64,000 nucleotides of DNA from Brachypodius melanocephalos (Eukaryota > Chordata > Aves > Passeriformes > Pycnonotidae), in the NCBI GenBank assembly GCA_013398615.1, contig VZSR01003371.1, positions 4,161,439 to 4,225,438 of the forward strand, given 5' to 3'. Position 1 is the first letter of the stretch; every line of letters starts with the position of its first letter. Both the position numbers and the translations under genes were made by a program. Shown piece after piece: positions 11,856 to 25,300 of this stretch. The notes below the pieces were generated by a model, which saw nothing but the letters and a program-made list of their open reading frames with translations, was not told the DNA's origin and ran no database searches.

Positions 11856-14800
11856 CAACTCTGTGAAAACCCTAATACAATAGACCAGGAAACCAAAATA
11901 CAACAGGCCACAGAGTGCTGTCTGTCCTTAAATAAAGACAGATTCATAGCAGGTGACTCCTGTTTTCCTACTAGTTCACAAATATTTTGTTTAGCTACAC
12001 AGATTCCCTGGAGGTGGGGGGCATGTTGTCAGGTCAGAGGACCTGCTGTTGGGTTATATCATTGTTATGAAAGCCATGCTGTTAAGGAGCTTTGAGTTGT
12101 ACCCCATACTGAGAATAGTCTAAATAATCTGTGACTCAAAGCATCTCTCATCAGGGATCACTGTGAACACGAGCGATTTCAGCTGACCCAACAAGCTAAA
12201 CACAAACATGTCAAGATCTCAATAACACCAGAACATTTGTTTTCAATATTCTGAGTGTGAAATCAGGGCCAATGGGCAACATTTATTTGGTAATGGTTTT
12301 GTTTGCCAGATGTTTTTTTCTCTAATTTTGCTGCAGAGCACATACGAGTATGTACTGGAATTGAAATGATGATAGGAAAGAACCAGTAGCCAACTCCTGG
12401 TTTACTGCAGCAGCATAAACTGATTTTGAAGACAAAAGCCATTACTCCACATTTTCATGGGTGTGAGATATGAACCCAGCCCATTCCCTCAAGGGAACAT
12501 CTTTTGTAAACAAATGAATTAACCTTTGAGCCCTTTGAAATTAAGTTTTGAGTGTGGTAGGGCAAGAGAGCACAGACTGTAAAGGTCTTCTCTCTCTTGA
12601 GTTGAAGGTTGTGCCTTCCAGAGGGAAAAAGCAAAGTGCATCTCAGTACCCACTGGTCCAGGTGTTGAGGTTGACCATGACTGACCCTTCTGAAGCTGCC
12701 AGGAGCCCAGAGGGAGTCACAGCCTGCATGAGACACCCAAAACAAGGAACACAAATAGGTAAAACTGCAGGTGAGATGAGGCATGGACATGCTTTGCTTG
12801 GGACTCTTGCAAGACTCCCTATTCCTGCTCCCTCCCCAGCCATACCTACAATGCACTGCAGGGATGTGTTCTATGATGTAAATCATTTTTTCAACAAGTA
12901 GCTTAACTTTGTAATTATAATTTCTATTTGGACAGCAGTAAATGTCGAGATGGACACATTAAATATGGAAGCTGAGTAATGCTGGGACCAGAGAAAGGTT
13001 TCTGACTTTAAATGAGCTGCACTTACTGAGTTCTGTGTCCACATCAAAGATATTTTGTAAGGAAATAGAGCTGAAACACTGTTCCACTTCTATCAAAGTA
13101 TCAAACGTAATTTTATAGATAATTGCTGCTGTAACATTTTCTGTGAAGAAACTAGATCAGAAATACTGAGACACAGCTCAAAATGATAATGTGCCTTTTC
13201 CCCCAGGTTGTCAATAGATTCAGAGGAGGAACAGTGCCAGGTTAAAGCAGAACAAATATTTGCAGTGCAGTATTTTATTCACCAGAAAATTCCTCAACTT
13301 TCTTATGGATAATTTTGGCTGATAAAGCATTTCTTTAACTGAAAAGTTAGTGCTTTTAGAAGCGCTACTGAGTGTGAGCCCAGGAGCACAGACTGGGGTT
13401 ATTTTTAGAATAACTAACTCCTAGATAAAACCAGAGCATTCCTTTTTGCAATACATTTTTGTCAGTCTTTGCAGATTATTTATTAGTTGGTTCTGGAGAT
13501 TGTATATGGAATGATTTGTCCATGATAGATGTCCTTAAGAGATGTCCTTAAGCCAAAATCTTACATCCTGGAGCTTCACATAGAGCTCTCCCCTTTTTCC
13601 TTTTATTGGTCATAACCCTGGGAGGACAATTCCCCAGAGTCTGGAGGGAATTTGGACCTGAATCTGAAATTAAAGTAAGGTTCATCCACTGAATATATAC
13701 TCTTATTTACCAAAGGAAGCCAAACTCAAACCACATCATGTTGAACTTTGGCCATATATTTTATAAGACTTGACTTCAAATGCATGAAGGCATGCCAGCT
13801 TAAGAAAATACCACTCTTTCCTCCTTTCAAACAGATTTTCTTTGCTTTTCTAGGGTTTGCCCTCTTCACTGCTCAAAGAGTAAGTATTCAGTTGATAAAC
13901 GGGAGACCTCTTCCAGATAGAGTCCACCTTGGCTACACTCACACTATTAAAAAATGTAAATACAATTTGTAAGGGAATCCAAAATTTTCTAGGAACGCTT
14001 AAACCTTACAGGAGTGTCAAATTCTTCAGACTGAGCAGGGTCTGTCCAGATGGCTTAGGTGGGATATGCGTGCTCACCTCACCAGAGGAAACCCAAACTA
14101 GAACTTAGGAGGGTTTATTAGTCAATCCCACACACACTGAGTTATCCTTATAAATACCTAAGGAATTAATTTATAGGTTAGCCCAGAGTACAAAAAGAGG
14201 AATACACTGGTTTTTCCACAGATGGTTATGTGAAAAAATATTTCTCCACCAGTTGTTATTACTTTGAGATAATATGAATTACTCCTGGCTTCTCCAAATG
14301 GGTTCAGAGGCAGAGGCAGTCAATCAAGAAGGGCCTTGCTCTGGATTTTAGCAGCACTTAAGAACAACAAGCATAAATGCTCCGCTAATATTTAAGATGG
14401 GATTCATTGATGTGGACATGCTATTTCACACACATCATTTAAAAACACCTTTTTAGAAATAGACAGTCAATAAGCTTTCTAGCTGCAGAGGATCCTATAT
14501 AACCCCTTAAAGAACATGAACATGAAAACTCCACCAGAACAAGCTCCTTTCAATTAATTCCTGATATTATTTCACACTGAAGCTGCTCAAATATTTAAAT
14601 ACTCTATACTCTGTGTGCTTCCTGAAGCTTATAGTCATGTCTGGTTGCTGAACTGAGCTGCTGGAGCTGCTGTCTTTATCATTGCAAGCCAGAGGGTCTG
14701 AAACAATGCAGGTATCTGATAAGTGCTATGGAAAGTTGTGGATGACAGGGAATCCACATCTATATTTCACAGATTGCTGCCCAAATATGATGATGATGAT

Positions 14801-15719
14801 GTCTGTAAAAACAGTAAATTTACTTTTTTTTTACAATATTAAATGTGATCATTATATTTATATTAAAATAGATAATATTGCAAAAAGTGCAAGTGGGAAG
14901 GAACCTCTTTACCACATTGGAGGTGTTGTAGCAGGTTGATGTTTTGGGCAAAGGAGGAGGAATTGCACCTTTCCTGAGAGCAAGAGCCCACCTATATGGG
15001 GAGGCTGCCACAGACAGCTCTGCTGCCTTGGGGTGGAGAGGCAGGAAACTGGTCTGCAGCACCAATGGATAGGAAGGTCTTAGCAGAGTCACAAACTAGA
15101 CATCAAAAATATTGAGATTTTAGTTTCCAGAATTACTGAGCAAGTTCTTCCTCAGTTTTCACCGTTGAGACCCGTTTCAGGGGTCTGTGTCCCTGGCTTC
15201 CAGGCAGAGCAATGTGAACAAATGGATGACCAGAACCACACCCTGAAAGGAATGTGCTCATGGAAACTGTTCTGGAATACTGGATTGGACCAGCTCTGTG
15301 ATGGTCATGGTGAGATTTCAAAAGTTATACTCCAAACCAGCTGAAGTCCCTTCAGTCAAGTTCTGATAGCCAACATCAACCCTTTGATGTGAACCACGGG
15401 GTGAGAACTGTTTGCTCAAACATTCACTATTTAGTGAACATTTCAAAGTCAGTGTTTTACTAGAGCTGTCCCATAAGCAAAGATTTTTTTTACAAAATCC
15501 GTGATATTATGATCACTCCCTGTGCTAAAGTCTCCTGCAGCTGCCGGTGTGCAGTGGTGAGGGTGGTTCCTCAAGGGAAACCAGTGCAGACTCCCATATT
15601 TTCTGACTTTCATGCCTCTGCAAGGCAATGCTGTGACTATATTAATGCCATTTTTGTCATTTAATACTGTTGCATACTCACATAATTGTTAAGGGACTAC
15701 ACAGTGCAATTTAGCATAA
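11856..15719. other. No recognisable gene
   Basis: Unannotated sequence. The 143-codon minus frame at 12455-12886 and the 117-codon plus frame at 12548-12901 overlap over most of their length and neither resembles a known protein. A 13-base imperfect tandem (GATGTCCTTAAGA twice) lies at 13528-13552. No element was identified. Confidence 0.5.
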
Positions 15720-16370
15720 TTAAGACAATTACACGGTTAAGCGCCATGAGCAGTCAGTAGCCAAAGTTTTTGCCCTAGTGTAAGGAAACTTAAAGGCTCC
15801 ATGAATTGTTCCTGTGCATCCTTGGGGTTTTGGTTGCTGATGAGCATGAGGATGACCATGGTGCACTGTCAGGTTTTTTTTTACCAGGGGGATGCTGTTG
15901 TTGAACGAAGAGGGGGATCTGAGCCTATTCCCATCACCCCATGTGTCACCATGTGGGAACTTGACCTCCGAGCGTGTTATTTGAGCCATGCTCGAGATCT
16001 CACCAAGGGAAGATACTTAACACATTTCCTCTGCATTTTACATCCATCTGAAATGTATTTAGCCAACTTTTGAGGTGCCTTGCGTGTTAAACCTTGAACC
16101 ACAATTGTAACGTCTCCAGTTTCCCTTATTCACGCAGTATTTGATTTGGATGACATATTTTTATAATATTTATTTTTCAGCCCATGTTGAGACTCTCATG
16201 TTAATGCACAAGAACTTCAGTCTGCTGTATAATATTTCAGACATGGAATGGGGGAAAAAAAGAAATAAAGAAAAAGAAAAACCAGCCGTCTGCATCCACT
16301 TAAACTATGTTACAATAAAGCTCAGTAAAGATCCGATCAGCAGTTTTTTAGCCTCTCTGATTTAATATGA
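15720..16370. promoter_or_regulatory. Possible conserved non-coding block
   Basis: Scattered CpGs (GCGCCATGAGC, CCGAGCGTGT, CTCGAGATCTC, TTGCGTGTTAAACC, AACGTCTCC, CACGCAG) are unusual for this CpG-poor window and suggest constraint or recent origin. No repeat family is recognised. A TTATTTTTCAG acceptor-like site at about 16170-16180 is not followed by a convincing exon. This is a composition-based guess only. Confidence 0.22.
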
Positions 16371-17524
16371 AATAAACTAGTGGAAAATCTAAAGGCTGAA
16401 AGGAATTTTTTGCCACTGTTTAAAAAAGGACATGAATCCCTTAACATAATATTTACACACATTATATTAAATACTTTCTCCAAAGGTAAAATTTAGCACT
16501 GCCAGCTTCAGACAGACCGGGAAGGAAATTTGTTTATACTTAATAAATCTGATTTTGAGAAGAAAAAGTTTTGCTCTTTTTTCTTTTTTTTTCCTCCTCC
16601 TGTGTATACACTAGCACTGACAGAAAATCCTTATTTCAAATTATGTAAACATACTCATTAAAAAACTGATGAACACTTATAGGAGAAGACACAATTTGTA
16701 TTCTACTTGGCTGTGTTTTCATCTTGGCTTTCAGAGTTGCTATGATTTGTTATCTCTGGTGGTCCACAAAGCTTTCGAGATCCATGAAGCACCATGGCTT
16801 TCAGTGATCTCTGTATCCCAGCATAGCTTTATTCGTGATCTTTGCTAGTAGATTTGGCCTGAATTTTCTGACAATATACTTTAATATTTGGAAGGAAGGT
16901 GTCTGCTAAGAAACATCAAATTGTCCAATGTGACATTTTCACCAGAAAGCACTGGCCAGTTTCTCCAGGGAAAATTTCAGGGTCCAGGATTGAACCCACT
17001 ATTCAAAACAAGACAATGGACTCCATAGCCCCCAGTTCAACTCTTTCAGAATGTTTTGGAAGACAAAATAAAATTTTCCTGCTCTGTTGACCCAGAACAA
17101 GGACACAGCATTATAATCCCAGAGCCTTAAACCTTCAGCTTTATCTTGGGAGGAGGTGTGAGGTGGGTACAATTTAGCCATGTGGAGATGAGAACATTTT
17201 GAAAAATCAAGAGAGCTTTCACAAAATAGAAAAACAGTTTCCTACAGAGCTGCAATTAAAACCATGCCCAATCCCTTGAAAACATATATTGTTTATTAAG
17301 GAAGTTACTAAGATGTGCCATAGCTCCCAGGCAGAGGTGAGAAAGAAGTCTTAACTCACCATCTACTTCTTTCATCTGAGATTTATCATCTAGCCAGACA
17401 ACTTGGCTCATTAGCACATCAAAGATATTAAAACATCCCAGATGAAAAAAAGAAAAACTTCTTTAAGACCATGGTATTTCAAAGATCAGCCATGTATTTG
17501 TAGATTTTAAGATCATATGGAAAC
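16371..17524. other. No recognisable feature
   Basis: AT-rich unannotated sequence. 16980-17130 has a vague resemblance to a mammalian-wide SINE tail (GGTCCAGGATTGAACCCA), too weak to call. Confidence 0.45.
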
Positions 17525-17770
17525 TTTGCAGTCACCTTCTCTGACATCTGCAGAGCATAGCCCAGAGGAGGCTGCCCAGCAATTCCTAAATTATTTCCAA
17601 TAAATTGTGGTTGACTCAGGGCATCTTTCTCGGAAAGACATTCAGTCTGATTTAAAGACTATAAGCAACTGAGAATCCACCACATTCTTTGGCAAGCTGC
17701 TAGTTACAAATAGGGCAAAATCTCACCAAAAGGAATGGGAGTTTTGTCTGGACTCATATTTAATCTCCAG
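17525..17770 (-). mobile_element. Ancient CR1/L3-like LINE 3' fragment
   Basis: The plus strand carries, in order, CCCAGCAATTCCTAAATTA, CCAATAAATTGTGGTTGA, GAAAGACATTCAGTCTGATT, TAAAGACTATAAGCAACTG, GAGAATCCACCACATTC and TTTGGCAAGCTG. This is the antisense form of the 3' region of old CR1 families shared by turtles, crocodilians and birds (there reading roughly CCAGTCTTGATTTAAAGACT...GGAGAATCCACCACATCCC...GGTAAGTTG). Divergence is far greater than for the CR1 copies at 33 or 48 kb, so the insertion probably predates modern birds. The right end fades into unrecognised sequence. Confidence 0.78.
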
Positions 17771-20700
17771 ATAAAATATTCACAAAACATAGAATTATTA
17801 AATATCCATGAGAAAAGTGAGTTGTAATTTACTCCTTCCAGAAATTATGAGACTGTAATGATACAGTAAAGTAAGGAATTGGGGAAAGTATTAATAGGTT
17901 TGATACAATTTCTTTAAGTCCGATTAAGGTGCACAAATATCCCTACAAGAGCATGAGAATATTCATCCAAGACACATTCTTTATGGTTTTAAAATCTAAA
18001 ATCTTAGTTCTCAGAAATAGCATCTATTTCAAATATATGAGCAAAACAAGGCATAAGAATTCTGTTCCTCTAACTTTGCTCCCAGGACAGGTCTTCTGAT
18101 GCCAGTAAGAGTCCTAGAAAAACATGAGCAACACTCATTCCACTAGTCAGAAATTGCTTGTATGGCAGGACTTCCAATAGAAAACTGATTTTATCTTGCC
18201 ATGACCCCAGTTTTGGCCAATTGCTTTGCTATACTGACAGGCAGAAGTCCTCAGTCAGCCCTATGAAAAGCAAACAGCCATAATGTAAACAGAGTTTCTG
18301 TTTACTCTGAAGTCAGAAAAATCATTCCAAGAGAACAATAAATGTGGGACCACATGGATTGTTTACTTATCTTTAGGAACATTGTTATTCCCCAAACAGT
18401 CTGACTACTTCTTACTACTCTTGCTCAGCTCCTTTTGCAAATGCATCTCATCAGCTTCAGCTAATTCATCACTGTGGTTTGACAATAATCACTGACTTTC
18501 TTTCTAAAGATAATCTGTGTTTAAAGGCTCTGTTATATAATATGCTATAAGCCAAGAATATCTTGCAACATTTGGAAAGGTAGGGCAGCAATGTTCTGCC
18601 AGATTCCTCTCAGCATTTAAACATCATATTTTACATGCCAAAAGTTCCTTCAATTAATAATGACTTGCGAGTTTTAAGATGGATAATTTATATCTGAAAA
18701 CAATTAGGGAAGGCAGTTTAGAAAAACTTATCTGTGTTTTGGGAGACATTAGCACAAAAAAATGTCACTGAAAGAGAGAGCAGTAAATGGACTGAAATTC
18801 AAGGATGTGTCCTGGCCCCTTGGGAAAAGTCAGTGATAGTTCAGAACCCATTTCCTTCAAAGATAATTCTGGAGAAAGAAAGATTTTTTCAGAGACATCC
18901 CAGTAACAGATAATTGAGTGAGTCCTTGTGGGCTTGAAGAAACAACAGAGAAGAGTAGAGGCAAACAGTAGAGGCAAAAACCCCTTCTTGGGTTTTCAGA
19001 TTGGAAAAAGAGCATCCTAGAAAAGGGAAAAGACATAAAGCTGGAAAATCTGGGACAAAAAAAGTGGACGTATATCTAAAATATTCACAGGAGAGAGGAG
19101 AGAGGTTAGAGAAGTTTAGAGCCTCAAGCAGAGCATTAAGGGTTGAACCAGAGCTATCAATGAACTGGAGGCAAAACACTGCCCTCTATATTTCTCTAGC
19201 TGAGCAAAAAAATATCTGTTCAGATTAGACAGAAAACAAGAGTCAGGATTAGAGAGATCCATCATGAGAAGGATCTGTCAGGTAAAAGCACAAAACCCAT
19301 TAGCTGTAGTGACAAAGAGCCTGTGTGGGGCCAATGGGCAGGGATGTGCAGCAGCTACTGCTGCAGCCATGGCCCAGGTCATGCCAACCCCAGCGAGCAC
19401 TGCCAGCAGACACCCCACCCACCCACCTGGTGAGAAGTCACACCACAGCTTTTCTGCAAAATCAAGCACACAGCTGTCCAAACCCCCAGGTCAGTACAGA
19501 GATCCAAAGCTTTATGTAATTGCTATTGCCATCAGAAAATAAGCCATATATTAATTATTTTTATTCTTGCTGGTATATGAGAAAACACTATTGAGGGAGT
19601 GCCACTGTTTCCCTACCTCACAAACAGCCACTCACATTTTTACTAAAGGAAAAGTATTACTTCAAACTTCCAAACTTCCCCAGCTGTGTACTTAATGACA
19701 CTGTTGTTCACCTGTTGCCTGGCTAAATTGTTTTAACTGATTCCTCTTTGATAGCTGCATAATTATCCTACATATCCTGAACAGAGGAGATCTGTTCATT
19801 ATGGAAGGGGGGAAGACATGCAAGGACCAGTTGCTGAAATCTGATTTCCTTGAATATTTCTCTTCCAAATGAATGGACGAACAAATTTCCCACAAGCTCA
19901 ATGAGGAAAGATTTAAAGGCTCAGAAAGAAGAGTGCACCACTGAAGTCTGCAGTGTCTCCTCCAGTTCAAATAAAATGAAAAAAAAAAAAAAAGTGCCTA
20001 TATTTGCTTATAACCTAAAAATTGTGCCTGTCACCATTCTGATTAATTAATTTAGTTTTGCAGTTTGGATAAATTAAAGTGAAAGACACAAATACACTTC
20101 ATAGGCACTAATATCTGTAGTTTTATGGCTGTTGAATAATTAATTACTGCTATTTCAGTTTCTCCAAGTGGGAAAAATCGGGCATATTAAGACTCAGGCA
20201 CTATCAGCCACCCAACAGGTCTGCATTAAAGCATGTGATGGAGTCAAAAGATCTCATTATTTGGATGAAAGATTCAGTCTCAAAGGGTACTATCTTTAGT
20301 ATGTGGACATTTCCAAACCTCTCTGAAGACGATGGGTTTGGTAGCAACATTTTATTCAAGAGAAACGGGAGAGTGAAAAAAGCTCTTTTGTTTAACACGA
20401 GAAGTTACTGTTTGTGTAACCAATCTACATTTCATATAGATCTGCCTTTGGTGGTTTGGCTGGGAAATGAATGAACACTTTAAATTTTGCTAATGGCATG
20501 GCAGACCTGGATGTGTCTGCACAAGTGACAGAAATTACCAGTGGCAGGCAGAAAACATCACAAAGAACAAAATAGAATAAAACCACCAAAAAGGGGCAGA
20601 ATTACTTGAGAAGGAATACAGCTTTGCGAACAAAGACAATGACTCCTAGTTCATTGCTGCAGGTCTCTGCAAACATTCTCCACAAGGAAAAATGATTGCA

Positions 20701-21863
20701 TTGAAGAAATACAGGTCACCAATCTCTCCTTCCAGTGAAAACAATCTCACACACCAGAAACATTGGCTATGAGGCAGGCGAATATCACCAGAGGAATCAA
20801 GTTTCCCAGAAGAGAAAAGATAAGCTGATATCTGCAATCAAACTGGAACAAACAATGGAGGTACTCACAAAGCTCAACAATGGCCAGAAAATAATTAAAA
20901 CAAGATCTAAACAATTGCTGGAGCCCTCTACAAAGAATTTGAGTCAAAATTCCATAGCTTCCCAGAAAAGGCAGAAATCTGACCATGTCTTTGGGGGCAG
21001 AATGAAGTGTGTCTGAGCAGATTGAAAAACCCTGCTAACATAAATACAATTTTGTTACGCACATGAAAAATCTGCAGAAAACTGCACTAAGACAAAACAA
21101 GAATTAATGTAAAATTGTATCCTTTTTCAAACTACAACCAGTATTAGAAGTTTAGGGCAGAAGAGTGGAAAAAAACCCCTGTAAGGTGATTCTTCTCCCT
21201 CTGCCCTGCTGCCATAGATTCTGGCACTCAGCTGTTGAAGGACTTTCAAATTGACAAAACATTGAGCAACGAGGGATGATGGATCACAAAGCTTCTCATT
21301 ACAACTGGGAGACCTTTTTCCACTGGAATTTATTAGTGCACTTCGGCTGACACATGGGCTCAAGGAGATGAAAAGAAACAACAAAACATAAGAAAACAGC
21401 TTTCTAAATACGTGAGAGATGGACTCAGATTATGTAAAAGACTTTCACTCAGAGGGCACTGGTGGCTCTTCCCACTCCAGCTTCTATTTGTAAAGATCAC
21501 AGGGACAGAAGGCATGTGTCAGCTCAGGGTCAGGCTTTTCTGGAGGCACACATACCTCAGCCTAGCTCACAACCCAAAAATCTGTTTGGGGTTTATGTCT
21601 GAACAGAATCACCCTGATCATCCCACTTTGAAAGTTGCTGCACACAGCAACCGTTTTTACCTATAAGTTCATCTGAATCTGTTTGAGGTAAAAGGTAACA
21701 GGTTACAGCTGGATGGGGAGCATGAGAGAAGACCTTGACTAACAGGACAGATGTCCAAGGGGTCTTGTGCAATCTCAGTTTACATGGGCTTGGATTCAGA
21801 CAAATCTTCTGTAAGATACAAAAGACTGACATAGAGATGCTTGTGAGGTTTTTATCTTCTTTC
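17771..21863. other. No recognisable gene; one possible conserved patch
   Basis: No repeat or gene identified. The stretch 20204-20474 is open on both strands (minus 64 codons, plus 79 codons) and contains more CpGs than its flanks, so it might be conserved, but the peptides are not recognised. A 15-base A run is at 19979-19993. The frames around 19264-19542 overlap in three readings and are chance. Confidence 0.45.
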
Positions 21864-22380
21864 TGTTAGAGCCAAGATTAAAGTACTGGAGAGGCAGTTT
21901 TCTCATGTTTGGACTCAGATGTTTATTAATTTTTATCTATTGGACATTCTCACGAGTTGTGAGGTCTAGCTAACAAGGTAGAAAATGTTTCTCTCTCTAA
22001 CTCTTTCCAAGGTCTTTTAAGCATAATTTGTCCAATAACGAGATGACACCTATATTATTTTACCTTCAACCCAATAACTAACCACCCATTTTCTTCAATG
22101 TGGACCTTTTCACCTAATTAGAAAACACCACCCAAACCCATGAAGAAGAAGGTGAAAGAAGAACTCAGCCAACACCCTAAAACCTCCATCTTGCTTTATC
22201 TATATCACTATATACTAAAACCTTAAATCCTATGTTTTGCACCCTATGATATCACACATTTCTATTCAAACTACACACTCATAATCCCAGTGCTTTGGAA
22301 GCCTGTTCCATGGCCTCAGGTCAAAGGTAGTGCCTGCTTGAGGATCAGTGCCTTTTAGCAGAGAAAGCCTAATATCCTCA
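21864..22380 (-). mobile_element. ERVL-like long terminal repeat (probable solo LTR)
   Basis: The segment resembles a passerine ERVL LTR that I know from memory. Diagnostic stretches on the plus strand are GTTTGGACTCAGATGTTTAT, CTCACGAGTTGTGAGGTCTA, CCAATAACGAGATGACACC, TCACCTAATTAGAAAACACC and CATAATCCCAGTGCTTTGG. The proposed element begins TG (21864) and ends CA (22380). The antisense TTTATT at 21922-21927 gives an AATAAA poly(A) signal on the minus strand about 60 bp before the 3' end, the usual R-U5 position. Flanks TCTTTC (21858-21863) and GCTTTC (22381-22386) agree at 5 of 6 bases and may be the target duplication. No internal gag-pol-env sequence adjoins it, hence a solo LTR. The end points are inferred. 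Confidence 0.68.
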
Positions 22381-25300
22381 GCTTTCAGAGTTTTAACAGA
22401 TGCTTGCCTCAACTCAGACATGTTCTTTTAAATCAGAAAAAACACCCAGGATACCTCTGGATGGAAGAAGCTGCTGTGGTGCTCTTGCTTTCCGGTCAAC
22501 AGTTCCTCAGCAGGAGGAGAGAGCAAAGAGGCTGGAAGATGGTATCCGTGAGCCCTGATGCTCCATCCCTGGAATGTCTACAGCAAAGGGACTCTAACTT
22601 GGCTCACAGCTCTTCTGACCTAACAGGGAAACAATGAAATTCAGTTCTGGGGTGTTTTTTTCCTTTTTTTTTTTTTTAAGTGAGAGAGAGAAGGAGACAA
22701 GAGGAAAACTGGCAAGTGCAGCAAATTTAGGGAACGGACCAGATAAAAGTTATTGTTACGAAATTTCTTTGTTTCATGGCCAAGACCATTATATATCTCT
22801 GGCTGGCCAGACAAAGCACCATGTGTCTTCAGCAGAAGCTTCTCTTCTACCCAGGGAGGTGGACAGAGGAAAACAAAATCTCAGGAAGGAGTTGGCTCGA
22901 AAAGGCATCAGAGTTCAACTCAGCCTGAAGCACAGACAGTCCACCTAAAGAAATGGTACAGGGCTCCTGTTCGCTTTTAGGAACATGAGACACCCTGTCT
23001 GTTGTATTGTGTTGGTCTTAAAAATAGAAAATGCCCCAAGCAAGAGGAAAATGCACCAGAACAAGACTTGTAGTGAAGTAAAGTAACAACTTTTAACCCT
23101 GGGGGAAGGAGCGTGTCCCATCTGTGAGACCCATGGATCAGGTTTGGATGGCTAAGCCTGTCAGCATTAGGATTTTTTTTTTTAAATCCAGCTAACACCA
23201 CAGAACTTTCTAAAGTCTTTCAGAAGAACTTGTATTTTCATTGCTGCTCTCTGATGGCCAAGGAAGTGCGCTGTCAATAGGAAAGTGAGAGCAAAGAAAC
23301 GTGAGTTAGGTTAAAAATGTATTTGCTAAGAAATCCAATGGGAAGGAAAAGTCTTCTCTTACAGAAAAAAACCCCAAAGGTTCTGTGGAAGATTCAGCTC
23401 TGCAAATGTTTTTCAACACACAGTTTTCTGCGGAGTTTTTTGCTCATGCACGGTTTTGACTTTACATACAAATCATAGAGAAAATGTGATACAGACTTTG
23501 GCATGGCATGGTAAAGTAACGAGCTCTCCTTGAGAAATTTATTTCCAGAAAAAAATCAAACTCTGCTCCCAGTCCTTTCTGTTCATATGTTAATGCTGTC
23601 CTCTCACTGTAAGCACTAGCATGTGTACTTCTGGAAAGAAATAGGCAAACACAGGTATACTGATATTGGAGATGGCCCCTGAGCCTTTTAAACTTTGAAT
23701 TCTAAGTGTTTATTAAATTCTGTGTGTCTAGAAATTCCACGCTTGCCTCTGTACCAGCAAGCTGATCGTGTAATAGTAAAGTTCAATAGCAGTTCATCTA
23801 GTTACGTGCATCAAGTCTCCCAAAAAAGACTGGGAACAGCATATTCCATTCCTTCCAATAGAAAAAAAACCAAAACAACACTCTAAAAAGACAGTAAAAT
23901 ATATCACAACACTTTCCAAAGTGCTGGGTAAACTCAGGTCCTTCATTAATTCTCACATGTGGTTCCTGAAAAGAAACACAGAATTGTGGATCTTGAACAA
24001 GCCTTCTACATGGCCAAACTGAAAAAATGCTCATTTCTGCTGAAGAAGAAATTTTCAGTTTATAAAAGGTTTCTCACACATTCAAACAGTGAAATTTTTG
24101 AAGAGGTATTTTGCTTAGTGTGGTCAGAGTTATGAGGAAGAACAGGCTGAATAAAGTTTGGAAGATGGCTCTGAACACTGTGGGGTCACCCAAAAAAATG
24201 TCACAGCACTATTTCAGGTTTCTCCCACAAGAGCCAAGAGTATCATTTCAGAGACTGAAACAGTTTTACTGGAAAGAAACAGGCTTCAGGAACCAAAATG
24301 AGCAGATTTTGGAGAATCAAATGAGATCCACCAGAGACAGAAAGACCCATTCCACATGTTGAAAAGATAATCAGGCAAGAAGAAGGTTTGAATGGTATTT
24401 GGCCAGATTAATGGGAGCTAGAATGACCTTAGGGGTGTGTGTGTGTGTGTGAGTAAGCTCATTATAAATATTTAAATCTTTATCATCCCTAAATTACAGA
24501 GGAAACATGCTGTGGTATGGACATGAGCAGCCAGGGCCAGTAACAGACTGGTCTCCAAAAGCTGCAGAGAGCATCAAAAAGGCAGTAGGTGAGGAAGCCC
24601 TTGCAGCACACCTGGAGAGGTATCAAGGGCACTTTTTGGGAGGGAGAAACGCTTGGCAAGGATTTGTAACCACAAGCCATCGTCTTCTTTGTTATTGCTG
24701 CATCCAGAGTAATTCTTTCTGCCAAAGAAATGCTAGGTTGTCATCTGTTTTTCCTGAGGTAAAAAACCTTCAGGGCCCCCACTGGGGCCAGCTGTTGTAA
24801 ACCAGAATGCAGCAATGCTTACTGGAGTTAGACCCTTACCTGAAGGCCACGTTTGCAGCTGTCAGCACATTGAGATAGTAAGGAGGAATTCATCTTGGTG
24901 CCCAAAGCAGTCTATAGTATTAACAGGTACAGAAGACTCGTAGTAAAAGTCCCAGAGAAGTTAAGCCTATACACAGAGGGGGAAGCAAACCCCAAATCCT
25001 GCTCTCAGCCCACTGCTGTGTTTGATTCTGCCTCTCCCAAATAGTCTCAAGTCCAAATCCACCCCACAAACACTGTGTGGGCCAGTGCTGAAAGTAAACA
25101 CACTGTTTGCAAAAGCTTTTACATTTCACACTTTGGATTGAGTGTAAAACCTCGCCCCTGAGAAACGCATAAACAGACGCACATTTGGAACAAAAAGCTC
25201 TGTACTCACATTTCACTTCTTCATTAGACACTCACACTCAACTGCTCCATCTCAAACTGATGGAATCAAGCCTTTGTGGTGTGAAGAATTTGCAATGAAA

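Noticed and set aside
11360..11903. 164-, 129- and 75-codon frames across 11360-12095
   Set aside because: They read through 100 N. Only the left part of the plus frame is meaningful, as a CR1 RT remnant.
12455..12901. 143-codon minus and 117-codon plus frames
   Set aside because: Mutually overlapping and unrecognised; chance frames in a stop-poor patch.
16980..17130. Possible MIR-like SINE
   Set aside because: Only a short stretch resembles the family; no core region is recognised.
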